From the NCBI RefSeq assembly GCF_001010415.1, contig NZ_JPLE01000028.1:1-64000 (forward strand): a stretch of 64,000 bases of DNA, written 5' to 3'. Position 1 is the stretch's first letter; each line of letters opens with the position of its first letter. Shown one piece after another: positions 55,468 to 63,622 of this stretch. The position numbers and the translations under genes are program-made. The stretch is from Xanthomonas pisi DSM 18956 (GTDB lineage: Bacteria > Pseudomonadota > Gammaproteobacteria > Xanthomonadales > Xanthomonadaceae). A model generated the notes under the pieces. It saw nothing but the letters and a program-made list of their open reading frames with translations. It was not told the origin of the DNA and did no database searches.

Positions 55468-55713
55468 GCGCGCGGATGCACAAATCTACGCTTCGACACT
55501 TGCGTACATGCATGAGCGCGCGCTTCGCGGGAAAGCTCGCGTTCGCTTGAGGTGGCGAGTTATCGCTGCGCAATGGGCTGCCGCGTCTGTTCTGCATGTC
55601 ATCGCTTGCCGGTAGCAATGCCAATGGAGAGTGCAGGGGACCGCTGTGCACTTGCTCGACAGAGCAGGGGATATACTTCCGCCTCAATCGTGATCCAGTT
55701 TGAATTACAGCCC

Positions 55714-56469
55714 ATGCGTTTCACTGCAGCCGCCAGCTCGCTTGTCGCTTTACTGACCATGTCGTCCACCGTCTCGGTATCTGCGGCGGAAATTGACATA
55801 TTCGGCATCAAGTTAGGGGCACCACTAACGCTGCCCGTTTGCGAGCTCTCCTCACCCGCTCCAGCTGCCCGCAGGAGCAACATCGGGTTGGGGGCTAGGG
55901 CGTTCAACAAGCTGACGGCCCCGCCGCCGGAGCCGCTGAAGGCCACCCCGCCCGCAACAGGGTTGTGCGTCGCGCCCGGCACGACAAACATGGCGGTGGG
56001 CAATACCGAGTTTGGGCCAGGCGAGTACGGTTACCTGGTGTTCGCCACGGCTGAGTTCCCGGCGTGGGTTGCGCCGATCGGCATGTCAATCGGCGCGGGC
56101 GCAGGTGACGCTTTCTCTCTGGAAGGTGCGGGCGGCCTGGTGTTGCTGCATAACGGGCGTGTGATCGCCTTGCGCTTCAACACCACGGGGTTCGAGGCGC
56201 AGCCGCGTGTGATGGAGCTGCTCAAGCGCAAGTTCGGTTCGCCTGGTTCGCAGAAGGCCGTAACCTGGAACAACGACCTGGGCGGCAGTCGCGATTCGAT
56301 TTCCGCGCAATGGCGCAAGCCCGATTTCTTTGCGGATTATTCTTCGGTCGTGCAACCGCAGGCTATGCGAGCACAGGGGCTGTCGGGCGGGATCGGGTTC
56401 CTCAACATCGGCAATGATCTAGGACAGCAAGTGCTGCAACCTGCTGCTACCAAGGAGGCGGAATTCTAG
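55714..56469 (+). CDS. Exported protein of unknown function
   Basis: A 251-residue protein with a signal peptide (MRFTAAASSLVALLTMSSTVSVSA). The mature part is rich in alanine, glycine and proline, begins EIDIFGIKLGAPLTLPVCEL, and has GGLVLLHNGRVIALRFNTTG, typical of small periplasmic proteins with a ligand-entry fold. ATG 55714 is chosen for the signal peptide. I recognise no characterised family. It lies between the lasso locus and the prophage and belongs clearly to neither. Confidence 0.65.
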   Translation: MRFTAAASSLVALLTMSSTVSVSAAEIDIFGIKLGAPLTLPVCELSSPAPAARRSNIGLGARAFNKLTAPPPEPLKATPPATGLCVAPGTTNMAVGNTEFGPGEYGYLVFATAEFPAWVAPIGMSIGAGAGDAFSLEGAGGLVLLHNGRVIALRFNTTGFEAQPRVMELLKRKFGSPGSQKAVTWNNDLGGSRDSISAQWRKPDFFADYSSVVQPQAMRAQGLSGGIGFLNIGNDLGQQVLQPAATKEAEF

Positions 56470-56593
56470 AGTACTGATGACCTGGCGGGAGGCAGTCGTT
56501 GGATCCCGGCAAGCGCATTGAGGCCTTGGGAGGAATGCTCTTGTAGGCGAAGGGATAACCTGACGATTAAATAATCTCGCATGACCTGAGCTA

Positions 56594-56610
56594 TAGGGGC
56601 ATAGCCCCTA
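56594..56610. terminator. Terminator-like hairpin after phage gene
   Basis: TAGGGGC, loop ATA, GCCCCTA, 15 bases beyond the stop of the leftward gene at 56625. It is nearly repeated at 57001-57019 in the same relation to the next leftward gene. Confidence 0.5.
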
Positions 56611-56624
56611 CGTATAACGCCTCA

Positions 56625-56960
56625 TCAGCAAGGATCATGGGGCAGCTGTACCCACCCGTTGGAGACACGTTTGAACCGGCGCCCTTGTAAGCAGCGTTCG
56701 CCGTCGCTCACTGGTCTTCGCGGCTCATATTCGGGCACGTCCTGAGATGGCCTCTGTGCCGGGATACTTTGCGCAACTGAGCGCTGGATCTGTTGGGATG
56801 CACTCTTCGCTTCTTTCTGAAGCTGTGCGAGCGCCTGTCGCGTCTCATATCTGGTGTATAGCCCAACCACGATGCTGTGAGCTAACAGAGCGATGAATCC
56901 ACCCAGTGCAATCTGCCACCACAGATCTGTTGATTCTGTTTCTCTGTACCTGCGTTCCAT
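56625..56960 (-). CDS. Phage-region small membrane protein
   Basis: A 111-residue protein, MERRYRETESTDLWW, then one membrane helix (IALGGFIALLAHSIVVGLY) and a long polar tail with a coiled-coil-like stretch (TRQALAQLQKEAKSASQQ). It is probably part of the leftward accessory block of the filamentous phage, since it shares its hairpin type and direction with the adjacent gene. Function unknown. Confidence 0.55.
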   Translation of the reverse strand: MERRYRETESTDLWWQIALGGFIALLAHSIVVGLYTRYETRQALAQLQKEAKSASQQIQRSVAQSIPAQRPSQDVPEYEPRRPVSDGERCLQGRRFKRVSNGWVQLPHDPC

Positions 56961-57000
56961 GCCGCCCCCGTTGTGTGAGCACGCATTGTAGAGCGGGGGT

Positions 57001-57019
57001 GTAGGGGCACAGCCCCTAC
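57001..57019. terminator. Terminator-like hairpin after DUF3653-like gene
   Basis: GTAGGGGC, loop ACA, GCCCCTAC, nine bases beyond the stop of the gene at 57029. The flanking ATAATGCC matches the ATAACGCC next to the hairpin at 56594, so the two are copies of one element. Confidence 0.5.
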
Positions 57020-57028
57020 AGATAATGC

Positions 57029-57382
57029 CTATCCCGCAATGCGCCCGAAGTGGCGGTCTCGCCATTCGCCAAGATCCACCACGACCACCTTGACCATCGA
57101 CTGCCGAACCGCCTTGCGTTTGGCGTTCCGCCTGCGGACAGAATCCCGTATGTCGCTCGCATTGGCATGCCAGAGCAATCCGCGCAGCCGGCGTTCTGGT
57201 ATCCGTTCGCCGCTGGGTGCAACGAGGTCGCGTCCAGCCAATTGCCAGCCAGCCCAAGGCCCGGTGAGCTCCACGTGGTTGGTGACGACACGGCGGTGTA
57301 GATCTTCTGCGCAGCTGTTCGGGCATTGCTCGCCAACAGGCCAGCACGGCGGGCGAAGGTCGAGGTTGTACGTGTCAGTCAT
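57029..57382 (-). CDS. Phage DUF3653-like protein
   Basis: A 117-residue protein whose middle (WAGWQLAGRDLVAPSGERI, PERRLRGLLWHANA) fits DUF3653, common in Xanthomonas phages, followed by a basic C-terminus. It probably binds DNA (inference). It lies 18 bases after the repressor-like gene and is likely co-transcribed with it. Confidence 0.6.
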   Translation of the reverse strand: MTDTYNLDLRPPCWPVGEQCPNSCAEDLHRRVVTNHVELTGPWAGWQLAGRDLVAPSGERIPERRLRGLLWHANASDIRDSVRRRNAKRKAVRQSMVKVVVVDLGEWRDRHFGRIAG

Positions 57383-57400
57383 GCCGCGATTTCCGTTTCG

Positions 57401-57841
57401 CTAGGGGAACGGTTGGGCAGGCAAGATTTGATCCAAAGCCAGATCCAGCGCAGCCGCACTCGGGCCGCCCGATACGTCATTTCGCATAATGTATAGCCTG
57501 GTAGGTGCTTTGAAGCCCTTTACCACCGCCTCTGCACGCACAGGTAGGGCGAGCGACACCCCTATGGCTAGCGTCATGGCAGTCGCAGCCAGCTTGCGCC
57601 ATACGGCCTTTTCATCAGCGCTGATGGCGCGCGCTTCCCCGACGATTCCAAGCACCTTGGCAAGTGGTTCGCCTGTCCATCCCGCTATGGCAGCGCACGA
57701 CACAGCATCAGGCGCAGACAGCCCGCTTCTCCACCTGCTTACAGCGGCGCGCCCGACGTTCATTTTCTTCGCCAACTGATTGTCTGATTCGACCCCGAGA
57801 ACCGTTTTGCAGCGGTCCAGCAGGGTGTTGACGCTATCCAT
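57401..57841 (-). CDS. Phage HTH regulator carrying the attachment core
   Basis: A 146-residue protein: an N-terminal helix-turn-helix (SDNQLAKKMNVGRAAVSRWRSG), an ATP-free linker, a hydrophobic segment (AATAMTLAIGVSLALPV) and a C-terminus read through the 15-base attachment core (RLYIMRN). It resembles the DUF3693-type repressors of filamentous Xanthomonas phages. The TGTTTCA palindromes upstream are its likely operators. Because the core is inside the gene, integration would replace its last 30 or so residues. Confidence 0.68.
   Translation of the reverse strand: MDSVNTLLDRCKTVLGVESDNQLAKKMNVGRAAVSRWRSGLSAPDAVSCAAIAGWTGEPLAKVLGIVGEARAISADEKAVWRKLAATAMTLAIGVSLALPVRAEAVVKGFKAPTRLYIMRNDVSGGPSAAALDLALDQILPAQPFP
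57481..57495. other. XerCD/dif-type phage attachment core
   Basis: TTCGCATAATGTATA is the reverse complement of the 15-base core TATACATTATGCGAA I recall for Cf1/phi-Lf phages, and matches the XerC half plus centre of bacterial dif (GCGCATAATGTATA). The XerD half is not kept. Only one copy occurs in the window. Confidence 0.7.
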
Positions 57842-57911
57842 GTTTCAGCCCTATTGACATGTATGTTTCAGGGGACTATACATACGCCCGATGTTTCATG
57901 GCTTGAAACAT
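57842..57911. promoter_or_regulatory. Repressor operators with TGTTTCA repeats
   Basis: Three TGTTTCA or TTTCA copies occur in 70 bases. The best is ATGTTTCA (57891-57898), five-base spacer, TGAAACAT (57904-57911), a perfect 8-5-8 palindrome. They lie between the leftward repressor-like gene and the rightward small gene at 57972, as expected for a phage switch. Confidence 0.6.
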
Positions 57912-57971
57912 TCCCGCCCCCTGGTACCCCCCAGGGGCACGGGTCAAGGGTAGGGGTACAGGGGATATATC

Positions 57972-58145
57972 GTGACGCATCACATTAACTTCGCCATCTT
58001 GGTGGTTCTGGTCGCATGTCTGTTCCTGCGCGCCGGCCTGGGCTATGTCCGCTACGCGCGTCTGCGCGTGTTCCAAGCCCTCGATTCCAATTACCGCGCC
58101 GCCGCCCTGGTCGCCAATGCAAAACGGCAGGTGCGTCGTGTTTGA
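57972..58145 (+). CDS. Small phage membrane protein
   Basis: A 57-residue protein with a GTG start after an AGGGGATATATC ribosome site. One membrane helix (INFAILVVLVACLFLRAG) is followed by a basic tail ending in KRQVRRV. The first codons overlap a GTGACGCATCAC palindrome, a variant of the motif repeated at 63429-63476. Unrecognised; possibly a small virion or regulatory protein. Confidence 0.45.
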   Translation: MTHHINFAILVVLVACLFLRAGLGYVRYARLRVFQALDSNYRAAALVANAKRQVRRV

Positions 58146-58153
58146 TCGTCCTT

Positions 58154-58426
58154 CTACTTCATCACTGCAAGACCAATACGGTCAGACCCTGCGCTATCTC
58201 CTCTCAGCTTCCGAATCGAGTCCGCCGTCACCTTCGCAACGTCACCGCGTAGCCAGTGAAGCGGATCTTCCGAATCGCTCATCGTCGCAATTCGGTCAAG
58301 TAATTGAAGCGCGGCATCGCTTTGTCCGCCCGAAGCAAGGGCATTGAACATGACCGCATTTACCGTAGCGAACCCATCTATTACTGCGGCAAGTTGTTCC
58401 ATTGTCACTGCTTTTGCCTTGGGCAT
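58154..58426 (-). CDS. Small phage protein of unknown function
   Basis: A 90-residue leftward gene divergent from the replication gene, which starts 51 bases away. The sequence (MPKAKAVTMEQLAAVIDGF, SDAALQLLDRIATM, DVAKVTADSIRKLRG) is helical and soluble. It shows a faint resemblance in its middle to the gene at 63623 (ALALLADLRMRA). Function unknown. Confidence 0.55.
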   Translation of the reverse strand: MPKAKAVTMEQLAAVIDGFATVNAVMFNALASGGQSDAALQLLDRIATMSDSEDPLHWLRGDVAKVTADSIRKLRGDSAGSDRIGLAVMK

Positions 58427-58476
58427 CTGCGCGTCTCTGCTTGAGTGTGCCCGGATCGTACATCAGGAGGCCTCTC

Positions 58477-59568
58477 ATGGCTGACGGATCGCTCGCGGTG
58501 TCGGGACTCCCCTCGTCTAACAGGGGAGTCAGTGAATTCAGGAACAGCGATGGCACCCTAACGGTGATCATCGATTGGTTTTCCGCATCTGTAGATCTGT
58601 TCGCTGTTCTGCGTCAGGTCGGCTACCTCGACCGCGACGACGCCGAAGAGGTCCGCCAGTGGTCGGACGCATGCGCCGAAAACGCCATGGTCATCGCGAT
58701 CAACCTGTTTACGTTCTTTTTCGCCGGCCTGGGCATGGAACTGGACAAGCAGGCAGGCCCCGGCAGCTTCTACACCTGGCGCGTGCGTGTGCTGGATCGT
58801 GAGGGCAAGCACGTTGGCATCATCGAGTTCGGCGGCGAAGAGTGCCGGCGCAAGGATGGCACCTACACCGCTCGCATCGAGTTGACCGGTGCCGGGTGTG
58901 GAATGGTGAGCGCAGCGCGCTGCGGCCATGCGAAGCGGTGGCTGGAGCTTCGAGCGAAGCTCGAAAGCTGCGCTGGACGATTGACCCGTGTCGATACTGC
59001 TGCTGACGATCTTTTGGGCAAATACCCGCTGAAACTCGCGCAGACGTGGTACTCCGATGGTGAGTTCGATAACCGTGGGCAGCGCCCCAAGGCTCAGCTG
59101 ATCGATGACTACGACAGCGGCGATGGTAAGACGCTGTATGTCGGCAGCAAGAAATCAGAAAAGCAGCTGCGTGTGTACGAGAAGGGCAGGGAGAAGGGCG
59201 ACAAGGAATCGCCGTGGGTTCGCTATGAGGCTCAATTCAAGGCCACGAACCGCAAAGATCTGTCGCTAGATATTCTCCGTGATCCAGCTGGCTATTTGCT
59301 TGGCGCGTATCCGGTGCTTAATTTTCTTCATTGCGTAGCGTTGCGCATCGATATCACCAAGGCCGCTATTGATGCGACTTGGAAGAGCGCACGCCGCAAC
59401 ATCAAGCGTCAATACGGGGCAACCCTGAATTTCATTGCACGGCAATGCAAGACGCCTGAGGCGTTGCACGCCGTGATTCACACCTGCACGTCGAACAAGC
59501 TGCCGGCGTGGGCAACACAGGAAGCAGCGGACCATTGGCCCGAAATCGCGGGCATCAATCAAACCTAA
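58477..59568 (+). CDS. Filamentous phage replication initiation protein (gII type)
   Basis: A 363-residue protein after an AGGAGG site (ATG 58477, MADGSLAV). Features: TVIIDWFSASVD at the start, GIIEFGGEECRRKDGTY, LTRVDTAADD, TLYVGSKKSEKQLRVYEKG and WVRYEAQFKA, matching the Rep proteins of Xanthomonas inoviruses (rolling-circle nickases). It starts the rightward phage operon. Confidence 0.87.
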   Translation: MADGSLAVSGLPSSNRGVSEFRNSDGTLTVIIDWFSASVDLFAVLRQVGYLDRDDAEEVRQWSDACAENAMVIAINLFTFFFAGLGMELDKQAGPGSFYTWRVRVLDREGKHVGIIEFGGEECRRKDGTYTARIELTGAGCGMVSAARCGHAKRWLELRAKLESCAGRLTRVDTAADDLLGKYPLKLAQTWYSDGEFDNRGQRPKAQLIDDYDSGDGKTLYVGSKKSEKQLRVYEKGREKGDKESPWVRYEAQFKATNRKDLSLDILRDPAGYLLGAYPVLNFLHCVALRIDITKAAIDATWKSARRNIKRQYGATLNFIARQCKTPEALHAVIHTCTSNKLPAWATQEAADHWPEIAGINQT

Positions 59569-59581
59569 AAAGGGTTACATC

Positions 59582-59878
59582 ATGAGCGGAATTAAAGTCA
59601 CCGTATTGAGCGCGCAGGTCGAAGAGCGCGAAGGCACCTTCGTCGACGACGCAGGCAAAGAACGCAAGTACACCACGCGTAAGCAGAAGTGCCGCATCGA
59701 AGCCGGTGGCTTCGCCTATCCCTACGAGGCGCGCCTGGAGGACGGCGAGAAAGGCTATCTGCCTGGTGATTACGACCTCGATGTCGATGCGATGTTGCAG
59801 GTCAACAAGGGCAACATCCAGCTCGGCAAGTTTGCCAAGCTCAAGTCCCGTGCTGCCGCGCCCGCACGCGCTGCCTAA
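59582..59878 (+). CDS. Phage single-stranded DNA-binding protein (gV type)
   Basis: A 98-residue protein, MSGIKVTVLSAQVEEREGTF, with an OB-like beta pattern (KYTTRKQKCRIEAGGFAYPY, GYLPGDYDLD) and an alanine/proline tail. It coats phage ssDNA and regulates Rep. It lies 13 bases after the replication gene. Confidence 0.82.
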   Translation: MSGIKVTVLSAQVEEREGTFVDDAGKERKYTTRKQKCRIEAGGFAYPYEARLEDGEKGYLPGDYDLDVDAMLQVNKGNIQLGKFAKLKSRAAAPARAA

Positions 59879-59881
59879 GCC

Positions 59882-60130
59882 ATGGCCGACACCGATCCGG
59901 TAGTGCAAACACAGACGCTTGTACTCACGTGCAAGGTCGAAGATTTCGATGCATCGACCGGTCAGTGTTCGGCCCCCTTTTATAGTCATCCGCCAACGCT
60001 CTTTCCGTATCTGAGCGTGACGGATGGCTTGCAAATCGCGTTCGCCATTGTGGGGACGTGGACTGTCGGACTGGTCGCGCGGCTGATCATTCGGACCACA
60101 CAGCTTGAAAGCCGCAACAACTCGTTTTAA
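59882..60130 (+). CDS. Phage minor coat-like membrane protein
   Basis: An 82-residue protein, MADTDPVVQTQTLVLTCKVE, with two cysteines in a soluble part and one membrane segment (GLQIAFAIVGTWTVGLVARL). By place, between gV and gVIII, it should be a gVII/gIX-type assembly or minor coat protein. It lies three bases after gV. Confidence 0.6.
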   Translation: MADTDPVVQTQTLVLTCKVEDFDASTGQCSAPFYSHPPTLFPYLSVTDGLQIAFAIVGTWTVGLVARLIIRTTQLESRNNSF

Positions 60131-60152
60131 TCACCCACTGGAGAGAGTCACC

Positions 60153-60410
60153 ATGAACATCGCACTGCGCAAGGCCCGCAACAACGTTGCTTCCTTCGCC
60201 GCCAAGTCCCGCGTCAATGCTGCTGCCGCACTGGCCTCCGTCGCTGCCTTCGCTTCGCCTGCCGCGTTCGCCCAGGTCGCCAGCGAAATCGGTGGCACCG
60301 CTCAGGCCGAATTGACCGGCGCACAGACCATCATCGTTGGCTTGCTCGGCACCCTGGTGCTGATCGCCATCGGCTTTGTGGTCTACAGCCTGATCAAGCG
60401 CGCCAAGTAA
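60153..60410 (+). CDS. Phage major coat protein (gVIII type)
   Basis: An 85-residue precursor starting at ATG 60153 after GGAGAGAG. A signal ending in SPAAFA (about residue 41) is followed by the mature coat (QVASEIGGTAQAELTGAQ), one membrane helix and a basic end (LIKRAK). It is followed at once by a strong terminator, as expected for a highly transcribed coat gene. Confidence 0.85.
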   Translation: MNIALRKARNNVASFAAKSRVNAAAALASVAAFASPAAFAQVASEIGGTAQAELTGAQTIIVGLLGTLVLIAIGFVVYSLIKRAK

Positions 60411-60431
60411 TCCCGCCTGTTCCGCACCAAC

Positions 60432-60460
60432 GGGGCAGGGTGATCCTGCCCCTTTTTTTT
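60432..60460 (+). terminator. Rho-independent terminator after the coat gene
   Basis: GGGGCAGG, loop GTGAT, CCTGCCCC, followed by eight T. It separates the abundant coat transcript from the downstream minor genes. Confidence 0.92.
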
Positions 60461-60472
60461 GGGGAAAATCTC

Positions 60473-60538
60473 ATGATCGGTTACATCATCATCGTTGGCG
60501 TTCTTGGCGCGATTTGGCTTGCCTACGAGGGCGTGTGA
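60473..60538 (+). CDS. 21-residue phage membrane peptide
   Basis: MIGYIIIVGVLGAIWLAYEG plus Val: almost wholly hydrophobic. Its stop overlaps the gIII start (TGATG). Size and site match gVII/gIX-like minor coat peptides. No clear ribosome site. Confidence 0.5.
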   Translation: MIGYIIIVGVLGAIWLAYEGV

Positions 60539-61929
60539 TGCGACTGCACTGGATCGCGCGCGTCTTCGCATCAGCCATAGCGCGCAGGCTTGCCTATGTC
60601 TGTGTCGCCATCTTGCTTGGCTGGTGCGGCATCAGTCGTGCCGAAGCCAAGGAGTACGCCACGCAGGGCGCCGCTTATGCCGGCTGCATCTCGGCCACTC
60701 AGGCGTATCTTGCAGCACGCAATACACCGAAGAGCGATAGCAATCCGCGCTGCGTGATCCTCGCCACAGGCAACAAGTTCTACCAGGGAATGTTCAGCTA
60801 TAAGCCTTGCGACACTTGCACGGCCTACGATGTGGAAGTGGATCGGCATAGCTGGCTTGCCGGCTGCGACTCAGAGCCTAGCTATACGGGTGCTGGTCCC
60901 TGGGGTAGCTACATCGGAACTGCGCGCTCTGGCAGCATCGGCTGTCGCAACGGCTGCGACGGCGTGTGGTTCGGCAATGCGGACGATACTATGACCTGGC
61001 AGACCACAGGCGCCGTTTGCCCTGAAGATCCACCCAAGACCTGCGAGGGGATGAAGGGCTACGTCTGGAATCGCTACCTAGGCGTGTGTGAGCCTAAGCC
61101 CCCCGAGAAATGCCCCGAGGGCCAGTCCAAGAACGCCAAGGGCACCTGTGAGCCAAACGCTTGCCCTGAGGGCATGGTCTTGGGCCAGGACGGCACCTGT
61201 AAGCAGAAGGACAACGAGTGTCCTGCGGGACGGGTCAAGTCGCCTTCGGGCGGTTGCCTGCCCGGGGATGGGCAATGCGCCAAGGGAGAGATTCGTGGTA
61301 AAGACGGGACCTGTAAGCGCGATGGTGATGGCGATGGTGATCCCGATGATGGGGAAGATGACGGCACAGCCAAAGAGAATTTTTCCGGCGGTGACGATTG
61401 CAGCAGCCCGCCTTCGTGTAGCGGTAGCCTCATCATGTGTGGGCAGGCGCGCATTCAATGGCGCATCGACTGCAACACCCGCAAGAATCGCAACATCAGT
61501 GGCGGCGCATGCGCAGCCATGCCTGTCTGCACAGGTGAGAAGTGCGACGCCATGGAGTACTCCCAGCTGCTGATGCAGTGGCGCTCAGCATGTGCAGCCG
61601 AGAAGCTTCTCGCCAAGGGCGATGGCACCGGTTCTGGACAACCCGACTGGACGAAGGTGTCAGGCGATGGCACCGGTGGTGCTGGTGCCGATCCAGAAAA
61701 ACCCCATCGCACCGTTGCCCTCGGCGTGGGCATGTTGGACAGCAGTGGTTTTTTGGGCGGTGGCGGTGCCTGCCCCAAGTTTGGCTCTGTCAGCCTCGGC
61801 AAATACGGCTCCATCGACCTCGATCAGTGGAACTGGATCTGCCAATTCTTCGCAGCCGTGCGCATGGTCTTTATCGCGCTCGGCTCTTTCATTGCATTCA
61901 CCATTCTCGGTGGTAGGTCAATCTTCTGA
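60538..61929 (+). CDS. Phage adsorption/minor coat protein (gIII type)
   Basis: A 463-residue virion tip protein. The signal segment ends near SRAEA. An N-terminal receptor-binding domain (about 35-165) has many cysteines, followed by repeats of the form CPxG..K...GTC (about 165-260), an acidic linker (DGDGDGDPDDGEDDG), a second cysteine-rich domain and a C-terminal membrane anchor. In Xanthomonas inoviruses this protein binds the type IV pilus. The ATG at 60538 sits in the previous stop. Confidence 0.82.
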   Translation: MRLHWIARVFASAIARRLAYVCVAILLGWCGISRAEAKEYATQGAAYAGCISATQAYLAARNTPKSDSNPRCVILATGNKFYQGMFSYKPCDTCTAYDVEVDRHSWLAGCDSEPSYTGAGPWGSYIGTARSGSIGCRNGCDGVWFGNADDTMTWQTTGAVCPEDPPKTCEGMKGYVWNRYLGVCEPKPPEKCPEGQSKNAKGTCEPNACPEGMVLGQDGTCKQKDNECPAGRVKSPSGGCLPGDGQCAKGEIRGKDGTCKRDGDGDGDPDDGEDDGTAKENFSGGDDCSSPPSCSGSLIMCGQARIQWRIDCNTRKNRNISGGACAAMPVCTGEKCDAMEYSQLLMQWRSACAAEKLLAKGDGTGSGQPDWTKVSGDGTGGAGADPEKPHRTVALGVGMLDSSGFLGGGGACPKFGSVSLGKYGSIDLDQWNWICQFFAAVRMVFIALGSFIAFTILGGRSIF

Positions 61930-62249
61930 TGGACGCCATTCTTAGCAAGCTCACTGGTCTGTTGATCACCGCGCTTAAGCTCGGTGCCGCTGGAATCGTC
62001 GGCCGCATCATGGCCGGCATCGGTCTCACCTGGGTCAACTTCACCTACTCAATGCCTGCGGTGAAGCAGTGGGTAGCCGACAAGTTTTCTGGCATTCCTG
62101 ACAACGTGTTGACCATCCTCTCAGCCTCAGGAATCGACGTCTTCATGACACTCATCATCAGCGCCATCGTCGCTCGTGTCGGCATGCGCGCATTCGTTAC
62201 TTCTGTCTCCGCACTGGAAGGCATGATCGGAAAGGAGCAGGGCGCATGA
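61929..62249 (+). CDS. Phage minor coat protein (gVI type, DUF2523)
   Basis: A 106-residue membrane protein with three helices (ILSKLTGLLITALKLG, IMAGIGLTWVNFTYS, DVFMTLIISAIVARVG), as usual for DUF2523. It caps the virion with gIII. It overlaps gIII by one base and the Zot gene by ATGA. Confidence 0.82.
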   Translation: MDAILSKLTGLLITALKLGAAGIVGRIMAGIGLTWVNFTYSMPAVKQWVADKFSGIPDNVLTILSASGIDVFMTLIISAIVARVGMRAFVTSVSALEGMIGKEQGA

Positions 62250-63424
62250 TCTACCAATTCACCGGCCAGCCTGGACACGGCAAGTCGCTCCACGCGCTCG
62301 ACTTGGCGCTCAAATTCAAGGATGAGGGCAGGGTGGTCTATGCCGGCAATATCAGGCAGCTCGATTACCAAAAATGCGGCTTGATGCCGATCACCCCTGA
62401 GCAATTCAAGGATTGGCCGGCGTTTTTGCCCGATGGTGCTGTGTGCTTGATCGATGAGTGTTATGAGCACGACATGCTCCCCAAGCGTGGCCCAGGTTCC
62501 AAGGTGCCCCATTGGGTTGAGCAGCTCGCCAAGCATCGCCATCGCGGCCTAGATTTCATCTTCGTGTGCCAGTCCCCTGCAAAGCAGATGGATACCTTCG
62601 TGCACGACCTGATCGAGAAGCACACCCACGTGCGTCGTCGGTTCGGCATGAATTTCGTGCACCTTCGCATCTTCGACCGCTACGAGTCCCGGCCAGAGAA
62701 AGCGCACCCCCTGATGCTCAAGCGCGTGCGGCTTCCCAAGCGCCCCATGGGCATGTATCAGTCCACCGAGCTGGACACCACCAAGCGCGGCGTTCCTTGG
62801 TACTACTACGCTGCCGGCGTGCTGCTGGTCCTGATCATCGGCGGTGTGGTGTTCGTGGCGAATCGCATACACAACCAGCTTGACGGGGATCGCCTCAAAG
62901 AAGCGGCCAAGGCAACGCCAGGGAGTGACGGAGCGGCAGCGACGGCGCGCCCTGGCGGTGGATTGGTCGGATCACAACGCAACCTCGGAACGCGCACCGA
63001 GTATGCGAGGCTCCACGAACCCCGATTCGGCTCGATGCCCTGGACCGCACCTGCCTATGATCAGCGCGAAGTCACCGCCGACCCCGAGCTGTACTGCATG
63101 TCCTCGCTCGCTGGGCGCGATGCCGGTGGACGCCATCAGGAAGCCTCGTGCACCTGTTTTACCGAGCAGGGCACCCGCTATGAGCTGGATCAGCCCCAGT
63201 GTCGCACCGTGGCCCGTCACGGAGCGCCCTACAACCCATACGGCCGCAGGGGGCAGGGCAGCCAGCAGCAACAACAGGCGCAGCCCCAGCAGCAGCCCGT
63301 GGCGCAGCAGCAGGCAAGCCCCGGCGCTGTCGTCAGCAAGGCCATGCGCACGCAAGGCACGTTCCCCGAATCACCCCAGGCCAAGGGCGGAACGTTCACC
63401 GGGCCAACCACCTTGGAAATGTAG
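62246..63424 (+). CDS. zot: Phage assembly ATPase (gI/Zot type)
   Basis: A 392-residue Zot protein: Walker A GQPGHGKSLHALDLAL, Walker B VCLIDECYEHD, the FVCQSPAKQMD stretch, one membrane helix at about 189-209 (YYYAAGVLLVLIIGGVVFVA) and a periplasmic domain with a Gln-rich tail. It drives phage extrusion through the envelope with its ATPase in the cytoplasm. It is the last gene of the structural operon. Confidence 0.9.
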   Translation: MIYQFTGQPGHGKSLHALDLALKFKDEGRVVYAGNIRQLDYQKCGLMPITPEQFKDWPAFLPDGAVCLIDECYEHDMLPKRGPGSKVPHWVEQLAKHRHRGLDFIFVCQSPAKQMDTFVHDLIEKHTHVRRRFGMNFVHLRIFDRYESRPEKAHPLMLKRVRLPKRPMGMYQSTELDTTKRGVPWYYYAAGVLLVLIIGGVVFVANRIHNQLDGDRLKEAAKATPGSDGAAATARPGGGLVGSQRNLGTRTEYARLHEPRFGSMPWTAPAYDQREVTADPELYCMSSLAGRDAGGRHQEASCTCFTEQGTRYELDQPQCRTVARHGAPYNPYGRRGQGSQQQQQAQPQQQPVAQQQASPGAVVSKAMRTQGTFPESPQAKGGTFTGPTTLEM

Positions 63425-63428
63425 TTTC

Positions 63429-63476
63429 GTGACGCGTCACATAACTAACGGTCATTAGACTTTCGTGACGCGTCAC
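63429..63476. promoter_or_regulatory. Paired GTGACGCGTCAC palindromes
   Basis: Two perfect 12-base palindromes at 63429-63440 and 63465-63476, each preceded by TTTC, lie between Zot and a small gene. A one-mismatch copy is at 57972-57983 and a weaker one at 63620-63631. They look like repressor operators 36 bases apart, on the same helix face within about half a turn. Confidence 0.65.
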
Positions 63477-63510
63477 GATACTATGGACACATCAGATCAA
63501 GGGGCAGGGC

Positions 63511-63618
63511 ATGGACACCAAAGAGATTCTCGTCGCCATTCAAGTCGCCGTCCTTGTGGCTTTCGGCCTCTTTCGCTGGTTTGCCGCATCACGCCGTGAT
63601 GCCGAAAACAAGGCTTAA
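63511..63618 (+). CDS. 35-residue phage membrane peptide
   Basis: MDTKEILVAIQVAVLVAFGL, then FRWFAASRRDAENKA: one helix with a basic end, after GGGGCAGGGC. It lies 35 bases downstream of the double palindrome. Unrecognised. Confidence 0.5.
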   Translation: MDTKEILVAIQVAVLVAFGLFRWFAASRRDAENKA

Positions 63619-63622
63619 TGTG

